DNA of 64,000 nucleotides, taken from contig NZ_LT632547.1 of NCBI RefSeq assembly GCF_900119695.1, positions 372,001 to 436,000 on the forward strand. Reading direction: 5' to 3'. Below, in pieces: positions 47,851 through 57,000 of this stretch (position 1 is the first letter of the stretch; each line of letters opens with the position of its first letter). The notes under the pieces were generated by a model, which saw nothing but the letters and a program-made list of their open reading frames with translations, did no database searches and was not told the origin of the DNA. This stretch comes from Actinomyces urinae (GTDB lineage: Bacteria > Actinomycetota > Actinomycetes > Actinomycetales > Actinomycetaceae). A program made the position numbers and the translations under genes.

Positions 47851-49089
47851 TCAGCCCCCATCTGCAACCGATTCATTAGCTACAACTTCCGCGCGCTCTG
47901 AGTCTTGAATCACTTGCGAGTCCAGCCAACCATGCGGCAAATGAGGACGCCGTTCGTGTCCCTTCCGGCCGCGCGGGCCTTCCGCCGACTTAGGACAGGG
48001 CTGATCCAAATCCAAGCTGTTTAAAAGCTCATCGAGCTCTTCTAAACTACTCACGCGCCCCAGCTTCAACCGGGACTCACCGCCTACTTTGTAGCCGCGC
48101 AAGTACCAGCCAATGTGTTTACGCATGTTCCTGCACGCGTCGAACTCAGAACCAAGATGCGCAGTCATCAAAAGCGCATGCTCGCGGATGATTTGCGCTA
48201 CCGTGCGCAGGTCGGGGGCCATCTTAGGAATGCCCGCGCCTGTTAAGTCTGAAGTAATATCCGTGAACAGCCAAGGCCGGCCCTGACAACCGCGGCCGAT
48301 CACCACTGCGTCGCACCCCGTCTGTTCCATCATTGCGCGTGCGTCCTCGCCCTTGAAAAGATCTCCATTGCCCATGACTGGAATCGAGATCGCGTCTTTA
48401 AGGGCCGCTATTGGCTGCCAATCCGCTTTACCCGCGTAGTACTGAGCCTGCGTGCGACCGTGCAGCGCAACCGCGGCCACGCCACTGCGCTGGGCAATAG
48501 TACCGGCATCCATGTACGTCGAATGCTGATCATCAATACCGATGCGCATCTTCATCGTTACGGGAACGCTGCGGCCAATCAGTTTTGCACCCCGTTCAGC
48601 GCCGGCAACAACAGCCTTCAAAATGTCTTCGAGCAAGTCTCGCTTCCACGGTAGAGCAGCTCCCCCGCCCTTACGCGTAACCTTAGGCACCGGGCACCCA
48701 AAGTTCAGATCAATATGATCCACAAGGTCGCGCTCTACAATCATCTGCGCGGCCCTACCCATCGTGTCTGGATCGACCCCGTACAGTTGAGCCGAGCGCA
48801 CTCTATCCGACGGGTCGGGCTCAACCATGCGCCATGTCTTTGGCGAACCTTCCACGAGGGCGCGCGCGGTAATCATCTCGCAGACAAACAGCCCGGCAGG
48901 CGCGTCAACGCCCTTCTTTGCCTCACCAAGCTTATTTGCCAGCGCTTCGCTCAACCCGCGCTCAGCGTAGTCCCGACACAGCCGGCGAAACGGAACATCC
49001 GTCACGCCGGCCATGGGTGCTAAAACAACCGGGGTCCACAGATTGATAGGACCAATCTGTAGACCACCGGAATGCGTGTTTGTTACCAA
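47851..49089 (-). CDS. dusB: tRNA-dihydrouridine synthase
   Basis: 412 residues. FMN-dependent reductase that modifies uridines in the D loop. APMAGVTDVPFRRL is the flavin-binding signature, the active-site Cys is in LNFGCPVPKVTRKGGG, and VALHGRTQAQYY is typical. The C-terminal ~60 residues are rich in charged residues and lie outside the family core. It follows glyS by 11 bases on the same strand. Confidence 0.93.
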   Translation of the reverse strand: MVTNTHSGGLQIGPINLWTPVVLAPMAGVTDVPFRRLCRDYAERGLSEALANKLGEAKKGVDAPAGLFVCEMITARALVEGSPKTWRMVEPDPSDRVRSAQLYGVDPDTMGRAAQMIVERDLVDHIDLNFGCPVPKVTRKGGGAALPWKRDLLEDILKAVVAGAERGAKLIGRSVPVTMKMRIGIDDQHSTYMDAGTIAQRSGVAAVALHGRTQAQYYAGKADWQPIAALKDAISIPVMGNGDLFKGEDARAMMEQTGCDAVVIGRGCQGRPWLFTDITSDLTGAGIPKMAPDLRTVAQIIREHALLMTAHLGSEFDACRNMRKHIGWYLRGYKVGGESRLKLGRVSSLEELDELLNSLDLDQPCPKSAEGPRGRKGHERRPHLPHGWLDSQVIQDSERAEVVANESVADGG

Positions 49090-49100
49090 ACCTGTGTCCG

Positions 49101-50489
49101 TTAGCTGATCGGAAGACGCTGCGCGAGGTACGCCTCTACCTCGTCTAGCGGAATACGAACCTGCTCCATGGTGTCGCGATCACGAACCGTAACCGCATTA
49201 TCGTCAAGCGTGTCAAAGTCGTAGGTGATGCAAAACGGCGTACCGATCTCATCCTGGCGACGATAACGACGGCCCACGGCACCAGCATCGTCATACTCAA
49301 CGTTCCAACGACGACGTAGCTGCATCGCAAGCTTGCGAGCAGGCTCCGTGAGCTGTTCCTTGCGAGACAGCGGCAAAACAGCTGCCTTCACCGGAGCCAA
49401 ACGCGGATCCAGCTTCAAAACCGTGCGCTTGTCAACGCCGCCCTTAGTATTAGGAGCCTCGTCCTCGCAATATGCCTCTACTAGGAACGCCATCAACGAA
49501 CGGGTGAGGCCAGCTGACGGTTCAATGACGTAAGGTGTCCAACGCTCGTTCTTCTGCTGGTCGAAGTAGTCGAGCTTCGCGCCAGACTCCTTCGAGTGAG
49601 TACCAAGGTCGTAATCAGTACGGTTTGCGATACCCTCAAGCTCGCCCCACTGCGATCCCTTAAAGCCGAACGTGTACTCGATGTCAACCGTGCGCTTTGA
49701 GTAGTGCGACAGCTTCTCTTTCGGGTGTTCGTATAGGCGCAGGTGATCACGGTTAATACCTAGATCGACGTACCAACTAATACGCTCATCAATCCAGTAC
49801 TGGTGCCAGTCCTCATCCGTGCCCGGCTCGACGAAGAACTCGAGCTCCATCTGCTCGAACTCGCGGGTGCGGAAAATGAAGTTGCCCGGCGTGATCTCGT
49901 TGCGGAACGACTTACCAATCTGCGCAATACCAAACGGGGGCTTCATACGCGAGGTAGTCATAACGTTTGCAAAGTTTACGAAAATGCCCTGCGCGGTTTC
50001 CGGACGCAAGTAGTGCAGACCAGTCTCATTGTCAACGGCACCCAGGTAAGTCTTCATAAGGCCCGAGAAAGCCCTCGGCTCCGTCCAGTTACCCCGATTA
50101 CCACAGCTTTCACACGCCACCATTTCGAGCGTAACATCGGCCTCTTCAACACCGTTCTTCTCGGCGTAATTCTCGATCAGCTGATCCTCACGCTGACGCT
50201 TGTGGCACGAAAGGCACTCTACAAGTGGATCGGTAAAAGCCGTTACGTGGCCGGAAGCATTCCACACTGCCGTTGGCAAAATTACCGAAGAATCTAGGCC
50301 AACAACGTCGTCACGCTGGCGAACCATGCGTGACCACCACTCTCTCTTAATGTTTTCTTTAAGCTCGACGCCGAGCGGACCGTAGTCCCACGCCGAACGC
50401 GTACCTCCGTAGATCTCACCGGAAGGGAACACGAAGCCTCTACGCTTAGCAAGGTTAATTACGGAATCTAGACGCGACGGGTTTGCCAT
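49101..50489 (-). CDS. glyS: Glycyl-tRNA synthetase, dimeric (α2) type
   Basis: 462 residues from the ATG at 50489 with AAGGAG 6 bases upstream; the frame continues to 50543 without support. Class II motifs: [19 protein letters not shown] (motif 1 region), [25 protein letters not shown] (motif 2), [14 protein letters not shown] (motif 3). The C-terminal anticodon-binding domain is [30 protein letters not shown]. Charges tRNA-Gly. Confidence 0.96.
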   Translation of the reverse strand: MANPSRLDSVINLAKRRGFVFPSGEIYGGTRSAWDYGPLGVELKENIKREWWSRMVRQRDDVVGLDSSVILPTAVWNASGHVTAFTDPLVECLSCHKRQREDQLIENYAEKNGVEEADVTLEMVACESCGNRGNWTEPRAFSGLMKTYLGAVDNETGLHYLRPETAQGIFVNFANVMTTSRMKPPFGIAQIGKSFRNEITPGNFIFRTREFEQMELEFFVEPGTDEDWHQYWIDERISWYVDLGINRDHLRLYEHPKEKLSHYSKRTVDIEYTFGFKGSQWGELEGIANRTDYDLGTHSKESGAKLDYFDQQKNERWTPYVIEPSAGLTRSLMAFLVEAYCEDEAPNTKGGVDKRTVLKLDPRLAPVKAAVLPLSRKEQLTEPARKLAMQLRRRWNVEYDDAGAVGRRYRRQDEIGTPFCITYDFDTLDDNAVTVRDRDTMEQVRIPLDEVEAYLAQRLPIS

Positions 50490-50631
50490 TTTTCTCCTTG
50501 AGTCATGCGCACCTGGCTGGTGCGTTTCACTATTCGCAATCACGAATCATCTCAAGTTTAGTTGGGTTTGCCGAAATATCGAAAGCACCGGCCCCGGTTC
50601 GAGTTCTTTGCGTCACATTGGAGGTTCTCGC

Positions 50632-50660
50632 TTGATCAAGAACTAAGCGTTAGTGATAAT
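50632..50660 (+). promoter_or_regulatory. Promoter of the zinc uptake operon
   Basis: TTGATC (-35, 50632-50637) and GATAAT (-10, 50655-50660) are 17 bases apart, near consensus. The expected start site falls about 7 bases after the -10, essentially on the ATG at 50668, so the mRNA is likely leaderless. Confidence 0.65.
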
Positions 50661-50668
50661 GGTTGTCA
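50654..50668. promoter_or_regulatory. Zur-like operator over the znuA -10 box
   Basis: TGATAATGGTTGTCA is a 15-base imperfect palindrome resembling the actinobacterial Zur box (TGA-x-AAT-x-ATT-x-TCA type). The left half is exact. It covers the -10 box and start codon, suiting direct repression by the Zur encoded at 53468. Confidence 0.6.
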
Positions 50669-51714
50669 TGAACATTCGTAAAAGTTTGATTGCAGTGGGT
50701 GCCGCGTCCGCACTAGCCCTAGCTGGCTGCTCCAACAGTGCTACCAAGGACAGCGGCATGAAAGACAGCAGCGACCCGCTAGTTGTTAAAGCATCGTTTT
50801 ATCCGCTTCAGTACCTGGTTGAACAGATTGGCGAGGACCTTGTATCCGTCGATTCGCTTACTCCCCCAGGAACCGATGCTCACTCCCTCGACCTATCTCC
50901 AAAGACCGTTTCTGAGCTATCCGGCTCCGATGCAGTTGTGTACCTGCGCGGCTTCCAGACGGCGGTTGACGAGGCCGTAGACCAGGCGAAGCCAAGCCAC
51001 GTCCTCGACGTCGCTGAGAGCGCACAACTAATGGAAACGGGCGCGGAGCACCATCACCACGACGATGATGAAGCCGACCACAAGCATGAAGGCGAAGATC
51101 ATGACCACGAGGCGGAGGGACACGACCACGAAGCTGAAGGCAATGACCACCAGGCTGAAGGCCATGAGGGCGAAGGCCACGACCACGAACACAACATGGC
51201 TGGCGATCCGCACTTCTGGCTAGACCCGGCGCGCATGGAGCAAGTTGCAAAGCAGATCAACGAGTTCCTAGCCAAAACCGACCCCTCGAATGCGCAAGAA
51301 TACAAGAAGAACACGGAAACCTTAGTTTCTAAGCTGAAAAATCTGGATGAGTCCGTGACGAGTAGCTTCGGAAACTGCGCCCTCGATACCTTCGTGGTCT
51401 CACACGAAGCATTCGGCTATCTTGCCGCCAAGACGGGACTACACCAGGTGGGTGTTTCTGGTCTTGAGCCCGAAGTAACCCCCTCACCCCAACGTCTGAA
51501 GGAAATCAGCGACGTGGTGAAAGAAAACGGCGTCAAGGTTATCTACGCCGAAGCCAACGTGTCCCCGAAAGCCATTGAGGTTCTGGCGCACGATCTGGGT
51601 ATTGAAACTCTAGTTCTCGACCCGGGTGCCACACAGAACGATCCGGACGTAGACTACTTGCAGATAATGACCAAGAATCTTGACAACCTCAAGAAAGGCC
51701 TCGACTGCAAGTGA
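50668..51714 (+). CDS. znuA: Zinc ABC transporter substrate-binding lipoprotein (ZnuA/AdcA type)
   Basis: 348 residues from the ATG at 50668, preferred because the promoter points to a leaderless transcript there; in-frame starts at 50653 and 50659 exist. Lipobox ALAGC21, zinc ligands His72 and His182, and a Glu/Asp/His-rich loop (about 128-175; HHHHDDDE, EGHDHEAEG) that scavenges zinc in ZnuA. GDPHFWLDP is the conserved family motif. Captures Zn2+ for ZnuB/ZnuC. Confidence 0.95.
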   Translation: MNIRKSLIAVGAASALALAGCSNSATKDSGMKDSSDPLVVKASFYPLQYLVEQIGEDLVSVDSLTPPGTDAHSLDLSPKTVSELSGSDAVVYLRGFQTAVDEAVDQAKPSHVLDVAESAQLMETGAEHHHHDDDEADHKHEGEDHDHEAEGHDHEAEGNDHQAEGHEGEGHDHEHNMAGDPHFWLDPARMEQVAKQINEFLAKTDPSNAQEYKKNTETLVSKLKNLDESVTSSFGNCALDTFVVSHEAFGYLAAKTGLHQVGVSGLEPEVTPSPQRLKEISDVVKENGVKVIYAEANVSPKAIEVLAHDLGIETLVLDPGATQNDPDVDYLQIMTKNLDNLKKGLDCK

Positions 51715-52532
51715 GTTTGCAAAACACCACGCAAGAGTCGCACCGCCCAGGTGCGGCTCTTGCCGTATATACCCATCACCTGCACGTTGCTTATGACACG
51801 AACGTGATCCTGCATGGCCTCGATATCGAAATCCCCGTAGGCCAGTGCGTAGCAATCACGGGAGCAAACGGATCCGGCAAATCCACCTTCGTGAAAGCGC
51901 TTATGGGTTCGGCCCCCGTAACCGAAGGCGATGTGCAAATTTTTGGCAAGAACGCAAGAAGCAAAAGCCTGTTTGGCCAAGGCGCCGTACCGTGGAACCG
52001 GATCGGATACGTTCCGCAACGCCCCTCCGCCGCCTCCGCGGTTTCATCCAGCGCCCTTGAAGTCGTGCGATCTGGACTGCTTGGGCCCAAGCAGTGGTGG
52101 TATGCAGCCGGCTCCAAGAAGATTGCCACGGACGCTCTTGGGCGCGTTGGTCTTTTACATCGGGCACAAACCCCCGTACAGGAGCTCTCTGGCGGCCAAC
52201 ACCAGCGCGTGCGGATCGCAAGAGCATTCGTCCGCGATCCAGAGCTACTCATCCTCGACGAACCGTTAGCTGGCATCGATCGACATTCGCAAGAAAAACT
52301 AGCCCAACTCATCGGCCAGGCCAAAGAACGCGGCAAAACCATCGTACTAATCCTGCACGAGCTAGGCCCCATAGAACCACACATCGAGCGGATCATTAAC
52401 CTTGCTTCGGGACACGTCACTTTTGATGGGCCCGTTGCCGAGGCGCCTCATACCCACGCTGAAGAACACCACCACTTCCCGCACCCCGGACACGTCGAAA
52501 CTGACTTTTACCATGGAGGCAACGATGAATAG
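51711..52532 (+). CDS. znuC: Zinc ABC transporter ATP-binding protein (ZnuC type)
   Basis: 273 residues; GTG start overlaps the znuA stop by 4 bases. Walker A TGANGSGKSTF, signature LSGGQHQRVRIARA and Walker B LLILDEPLAGID are intact. The C-terminus has a His-rich extension (HTHAEEHHHFPHPGHVETDFYH) which may help hand zinc to the permease or sense it. Unusual for the ATPase. Confidence 0.93.
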   Translation: MSLQNTTQESHRPGAALAVYTHHLHVAYDTNVILHGLDIEIPVGQCVAITGANGSGKSTFVKALMGSAPVTEGDVQIFGKNARSKSLFGQGAVPWNRIGYVPQRPSAASAVSSSALEVVRSGLLGPKQWWYAAGSKKIATDALGRVGLLHRAQTPVQELSGGQHQRVRIARAFVRDPELLILDEPLAGIDRHSQEKLAQLIGQAKERGKTIVLILHELGPIEPHIERIINLASGHVTFDGPVAEAPHTHAEEHHHFPHPGHVETDFYHGGNDE

Positions 52533-53463
52533 CGCAATCCTCCCCGACCTCATCAGCGAACTGGGCACCATGCTGTCCTCACCGCTCATGCAGCGCTCGT
52601 TCATCGCTGCCATCCTCGTAGGCCTTGCCGCTCCCGTCGTTGGCACCTACCTCGTGCACCGCCGCCTGGCTATGCTCGGTGACGGTATCGGCCACATCGC
52701 CCTTACCGGCGTGGCTCTCGGCTGGCTTGCTGGAACAGCTATGGGGGCCATTGAGCCTGAAAGCTACGCCCTGCCCGGCGCATTTATCGTGTCAATCCTC
52801 GGCGCCGTTACCCTTGAAGTAATCCGCATTGCCGGACGCACGTCGTCTGACGTCGCGCTCGCCATGCTCTTCTACGGCGGTATCGCTGGAGGCGTGCTCC
52901 TCATGGGTATAGCCGGAGGAACATCCTCACAGCTGAACTCCTACCTCTTTGGCTCCATTGCAACCGTCACCAACTCCGACATTTGGGCGATCACCATCCT
53001 TACCATCATCGTGCTCCTGGTAGGCATCGGCCTAGCCCCCGCGCTCTACTCCGTATGCAACGATGAAGAGTTCGCCCGCTCCACCGGCCTACCCGTAAAT
53101 CTCCTCAACCTCATCATCGCCATCATGGCCGCAACAACCGTGGCCGTGGCCATGCGAGTTGTGGGAGCCCTACTCGTCTCCGCCCTCATGATCGTTCCTG
53201 TTGCAATATCGCAAATCCTGGTACGCTCATTTAGGTCAACAATGGCACTAGCAATGGTGATAGGCATGCTTACAACGGTCAGTGGACTTACGATCACGTA
53301 CTTCCACAACCTCTCCCCCGGCGCAGCCATCGTTGTACTAGCAATCCTCATCTACGCCATCGTCTTCCTTACCCGCCCCCTCATCGACCGCGTTCGCAGC
53401 AAACGCAAAGCCGTAGCAAAGCCACCCACCGTCATGCACCCCGAGCGCCAACAACAAAGGTAG
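52525..53463 (+). CDS. znuB: Zinc ABC transporter permease (ZnuB type)
   Basis: 312 residues from the ATG at 52525, selected because GGAGG is 5 bases upstream and it overlaps znuC by 8 bases; the frame extends upstream over znuC. ABC-3 permease with about 8-9 helices. GDGIGHIALTGVALGW and VGALLVSALMIVPVAISQIL are typical metal permease motifs. Confidence 0.94.
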   Translation: MNSAILPDLISELGTMLSSPLMQRSFIAAILVGLAAPVVGTYLVHRRLAMLGDGIGHIALTGVALGWLAGTAMGAIEPESYALPGAFIVSILGAVTLEVIRIAGRTSSDVALAMLFYGGIAGGVLLMGIAGGTSSQLNSYLFGSIATVTNSDIWAITILTIIVLLVGIGLAPALYSVCNDEEFARSTGLPVNLLNLIIAIMAATTVAVAMRVVGALLVSALMIVPVAISQILVRSFRSTMALAMVIGMLTTVSGLTITYFHNLSPGAAIVVLAILIYAIVFLTRPLIDRVRSKRKAVAKPPTVMHPERQQQR

Positions 53464-53467
53464 ACCC

Positions 53468-53872
53468 ATGGAAAAGCCCAGACGCAACACGCGCCAGCGC
53501 CAAGCCGTAATCAATGCAATGAACGAGGCAACCGAGTTTCGATCCGCCCAAAAAATCCACGCCGACATGGTTGCAGCAGGCGAATCGATTGGCCTTGCCA
53601 CCGTCTACCGAAATCTGCGTACCCTCGCAGAAGAAGGCTCGATCGACACCCTCATGGCGCCCGACGGCGAATCCCTCTACCGCGCATGTGGCCACGAATC
53701 GCACCACCACCACATCGTGTGCAGGCGCTGCCTATCCAGTATCGAAATCCACGAATCCGACCTAGAGTCGATACTGCAAGCACTCGTCAAAAAACATGGC
53801 TTTTCCGACGTGGAACACTCAATCGAGATTTTCGGGCTCTGCCCCCAATGTCAAGCCGAGGAAGGTAAGTAG
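53468..53872 (+). CDS. zur: Fur-family zinc uptake regulator Zur
   Basis: 134 residues. Winged-helix DNA-binding region with SIGLATVYRNLRTLAEEG, regulatory His-rich HHHHIVCRRC and a structural zinc pair CRRC...CPQC. Its position after znuABC and the palindrome over the znuA promoter support Zur rather than Fur or PerR. Four bases separate it from znuB. Confidence 0.93.
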   Translation: MEKPRRNTRQRQAVINAMNEATEFRSAQKIHADMVAAGESIGLATVYRNLRTLAEEGSIDTLMAPDGESLYRACGHESHHHHIVCRRCLSSIEIHESDLESILQALVKKHGFSDVEHSIEIFGLCPQCQAEEGK

Positions 53873-53876
53873 ATAA

Positions 53877-54395
53877 ATGCCTGGAGTTCCCCAGTGGATC
53901 GCGGATGGACCGTTCATTGGAATCGCCCTATTCCTCACCATCGTGGTTTTTCTACGATCGCAGGGCACATACTGGCTTGGCCGCCTCGGAACGTGGGGTT
54001 TTCTAGCTAAATCAGAGCATTCAAGCAAACCGTGGGTGCGTAAAGTTCGTGCGTGGCTTGAAGGCGCCTCTGTTCAAAAAGGCATTGACGCCGTAGACAA
54101 GTGGGGACTGCTCATCATTCCCCTGTCCTTCCTCACCATTGGTTTTCAAACCGTGGTTCATGCCGGCGCCGGAGTGCTTCGCCTGCGCTGGCTAACCTAC
54201 ACTCTAGCGGCAATCCCCGGATACATCGCATGGGGTTGCCTCTACGCATCCATCGGCATCGGGCTATTCAAAACAGGGCAAGCCGCCACCGCTGGAAAAA
54301 CGTGGGCGCTCGTGCTATGCACAACGATGGTGGTCATCATGGGTCTCACCATCTTGAAGCGACGCCACCGCGCCGCAGAAGCTATCGCCGACTAG
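53877..54395 (+). CDS. DedA-like membrane protein (VTT domain)
   Basis: 172 residues with an N-terminal hydrophobic helix, FLRSQGTYWLGRLG, the DedA-type RSQxTYWLGR, and three further hydrophobic segments including LLIIPLSFLTIGFQTVVHAGAG. Members are thought to be lipid flippases or membrane homeostasis proteins. It is shorter than E. coli DedA. Four bases after zur, so in the zinc operon; its stop overlaps the convergent uppS stop by 4 bases. Confidence 0.75.
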   Translation: MPGVPQWIADGPFIGIALFLTIVVFLRSQGTYWLGRLGTWGFLAKSEHSSKPWVRKVRAWLEGASVQKGIDAVDKWGLLIIPLSFLTIGFQTVVHAGAGVLRLRWLTYTLAAIPGYIAWGCLYASIGIGLFKTGQAATAGKTWALVLCTTMVVIMGLTILKRRHRAAEAIAD

Positions 54396-55156
54396 CTCTG
54401 AACCCGATCCACAGCGGAACCAAACCTGCGCTCGCGGCCAGTGAACGCAAGCACATCATTCCACAGTTCCTCGCGACAGTACTCCGGCCACGGCACGGGG
54501 TTGAACGCAAACTCGGCGTAGGCGCACTGCCAGAGCAAGAAGTTCGATATGCGCTGTTCACCACCCGTGCGGATCAGCAGATCCACATCCGGCGATGATG
54601 GAGCGTAAAGGCGCCGCCCAACCGTGTCTTCCGTAATGCCAGCCGGCTTCAGTTTGCCTGCCTCGACCTCGCTCGCAACTCGTCGCACGGCATCGGCAAT
54701 CTCGGCCCTGCCCCCGTAGTTCACAGCCATGTTGAAATGCAACTTCGAATTGGTCTTAGTGAGCTCCTGCGACGCCTCCAACTCGGTGATTACCGATTTC
54801 CAGAGACGAGGCCGCCTACCCCACCAGTGGATTGCCACGCCCCACTCGTTTAACTCGTCGCGGCGCCGGCGAAGCACATCGCGCGAATAGCCCATCAGGA
54901 AGCTAACTTCCTTGGGTGAGCGTTTCCAGTTTTCAGTAGAAAACGCGTACACGGTCAGGTGCTGCACACCGATTTCGAGGGCGCCCGCGATCGTGTCCAT
55001 CAGCGCCATCTCGCCAGCCCGGTGACCCTCTGTGCGCGCCAAGCCGCGCGCGTTTGCCCACCTTCCGTTTCCGTCCATAATGATCGCAACGTGACGAGGC
55101 ACCCCGTCAATCTTCGGAGCCAGATTATTGCCAGCTCCGGGTGGTGCAACCTTCAT
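54392..55156 (-). CDS. uppS: Isoprenyl transferase (undecaprenyl/decaprenyl diphosphate synthase)
   Basis: 254 residues. Condenses IPP with a short allylic diphosphate to make the cell-wall carrier lipid. HVAIIMDGNGRWANARG (Asp-Gly-Asn catalytic region), NYGGRAEIADAVR and the RTGGEQRISNFLLWQCAYAEF motif are typical cis-prenyl transferase. GTGA-type overlap with the recO stop. Confidence 0.93.
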   Translation of the reverse strand: MKVAPPGAGNNLAPKIDGVPRHVAIIMDGNGRWANARGLARTEGHRAGEMALMDTIAGALEIGVQHLTVYAFSTENWKRSPKEVSFLMGYSRDVLRRRRDELNEWGVAIHWWGRRPRLWKSVITELEASQELTKTNSKLHFNMAVNYGGRAEIADAVRRVASEVEAGKLKPAGITEDTVGRRLYAPSSPDVDLLIRTGGEQRISNFLLWQCAYAEFAFNPVPWPEYCREELWNDVLAFTGRERRFGSAVDRVQS

Positions 55157-55890
55157 ACGTCCCCCAAATGCGAGTTGATCAAACTATATGACTTGATACG
55201 CCGCTCAACATGCCACTGCACCCAGGCGGCAACCAGTCCCGCAGCCTCACGTCGCGCGAAATCGGGCGCCGCGTCCGCATTTTCCCAATCACCCGAAAGC
55301 AAATCTCCAAGCAACTGCATCGCTTCTGTCGAAGGCGCTAACGATCCGGGAGGCCTACAAGCCTCGCACACCGCGCCTCCGGCCACCACGTTGAACGAGG
55401 ATGACGGGCCAGGCCTACCGCACACCGCGCAATCCCAAAATGAGGGGGCCCAACCGCTCATCGAAATCGCGCGGAGCATAAACGAGTTCATCACCAAATC
55501 CGGCGAATGGCGCCGATTTGCGAGGGCATGCAAAGCTCCCAAAAGGAGCAGGTACATGGAGGCATGTGCTTCGTCCTCCGACAACCTCTCCGCGGTTTCC
55601 ACCATCACGTTGGCGCGAGCATAAATCTCAAAATCGCTCGCGATCTGCAGACCGTATGGGCGCAACGTTTGTGCTTGCGTTAAAACGTCAAGGCTACGCC
55701 CCCTGTAGAACTGCGCGTCCACGATAGTAAAAGGTTCGAGACGGGCACCAAACTTCGACGACGTGCGGCGAACGCCTTTGGCGACAACTCTTTTCAGGCC
55801 GTTCGAGCGGGTCAGCGCCGTGATGATGCGGTCGGCCTCGCCAAGGTCTTGCGTACGCAAAACGATGGCTTCATCACGGTAAGTCTTCAC
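55153..55890 (-). CDS. recO: DNA repair protein RecO
   Basis: 245 residues. N-terminal OB fold with DEAIVLRTQDLGEADRIITALTRSNG and RRTSSKFGARLEPFTIVD; a C-terminal zinc finger has CAVCG...CEAC. Recombination mediator with RecR that loads RecA. Overlaps uppS by 4 bases. Confidence 0.92.
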   Translation of the reverse strand: MKTYRDEAIVLRTQDLGEADRIITALTRSNGLKRVVAKGVRRTSSKFGARLEPFTIVDAQFYRGRSLDVLTQAQTLRPYGLQIASDFEIYARANVMVETAERLSEDEAHASMYLLLLGALHALANRRHSPDLVMNSFMLRAISMSGWAPSFWDCAVCGRPGPSSSFNVVAGGAVCEACRPPGSLAPSTEAMQLLGDLLSGDWENADAAPDFARREAAGLVAAWVQWHVERRIKSYSLINSHLGDV

Positions 55891-55939
55891 ACCCTCTATT
55901 ATCCCATAACCGCGCCAACCGCGGTCTGAGCAACTGGTT

Positions 55940-56998
55940 CTAGAACCCTAGACGCCCCAGCATCTTCGGGTCCTTTTGCCAATCCTTCAAAGTCCGCACA
56001 TGCAGGTGCAGGTATACCCGGCGGCCCAGGTATTCCTCAATGCCGCGGCGCGCCCGCATCCCAACGTGCTTGAGACGCGATCCGCCCTTGCCGATGATAA
56101 TTGCCTTTTGCGAATCTCGTTCCACAAACAGATTCACGTGAATATCAAGCATCGCGGGGTAATTTTGTCCCGGCTTTTTCTGCCTCTCGATGATCTCCTC
56201 AACCTGAACAGCCAACGAGTGCGGTAGCTCTTCGCGTACTCCCTCCAAAGCGGCCTCGCGAATAAGCTCTGCGATCATGGTGTCACGAGACTCGTCCGTA
56301 ACCATGTCACGCGGATACAACGGCGGCGACAGCGGCATGCGATGGGCAAGCAACTCTTTCAGCCTGTCAACCTGATTGCCCTTGATTGCAGACACGGGAA
56401 TGATTTCATCCCAATCCCCCAGCTTGTCGATATCCAACAGGTGCTTCATGAGGCGCTCGTCAGAAACCGCATCCATCTTCGTTGCCACTGCGATGATTGG
56501 CGCCTTAATTCCGCGCAGCTGGCGAGCAATGAAATCATCACCCGGCCCCACCTTCTGATCCGCCGGCAAACAGAACAAGATCGCATCCACACTAGAAAGC
56601 GTTTCGCGTACCTCGCTATTCAAACGTTGACCAAGTAGCGTGCGCGGCCGGTGATACCCCGGAGTGTCCACGAGGACAAGCTGGTAGTCCTCACCCTGCA
56701 CGACCCCGCGAACAGCGTGGCGTGTGGTTTCCGGTCGCATAGACGTGATCGCGATCTTCTGCCCAACAAGCGCATTCGTGAGCGTGGACTTACCTACGTT
56801 AGGACGGCCCACAATGGCGATGAAACCAGCCCTAAAGTTTTCGTTGTAGCCGGCCCCAATCAGGCCCGCATCGCGTTCATCGGAATCAGAGAGGTCGGAT
56901 TCCTCGTCTATCAACTCAGCGCCTTCAAAGCCGTCATCTTCGAAGTCTTCACACGCGTTGGGGCCATCCATTAGCTCATCGTCAGAGGGGAAACGCAC
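55940..56998 (-). CDS. era: GTPase Era with acidic N-terminal extension
   Basis: 352 residues. P-loop GRPNVGKST (about 64-72), switch and G3 DTPGY, G4 TKMD; C-terminal KH domain with KAIIIGKGGSRLKHVG. Checks 16S rRNA 3' end assembly. The first ~50 residues are unusually acidic (DDELMDG...EDFEDDGFEGAELIDEESDLSDSDERD). Start GTG at 56998 or ATG at 56971. Clustered with ybeY and recO. Confidence 0.95.
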   Translation of the reverse strand: MRFPSDDELMDGPNACEDFEDDGFEGAELIDEESDLSDSDERDAGLIGAGYNENFRAGFIAIVGRPNVGKSTLTNALVGQKIAITSMRPETTRHAVRGVVQGEDYQLVLVDTPGYHRPRTLLGQRLNSEVRETLSSVDAILFCLPADQKVGPGDDFIARQLRGIKAPIIAVATKMDAVSDERLMKHLLDIDKLGDWDEIIPVSAIKGNQVDRLKELLAHRMPLSPPLYPRDMVTDESRDTMIAELIREAALEGVREELPHSLAVQVEEIIERQKKPGQNYPAMLDIHVNLFVERDSQKAIIIGKGGSRLKHVGMRARRGIEEYLGRRVYLHLHVRTLKDWQKDPKMLGRLGF

Positions 56999-57000
56999 GT

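Noticed and set aside
50560-50620. Second Zur-like site upstream of znuA
   Set aside because: No palindrome near consensus; only one site supported.
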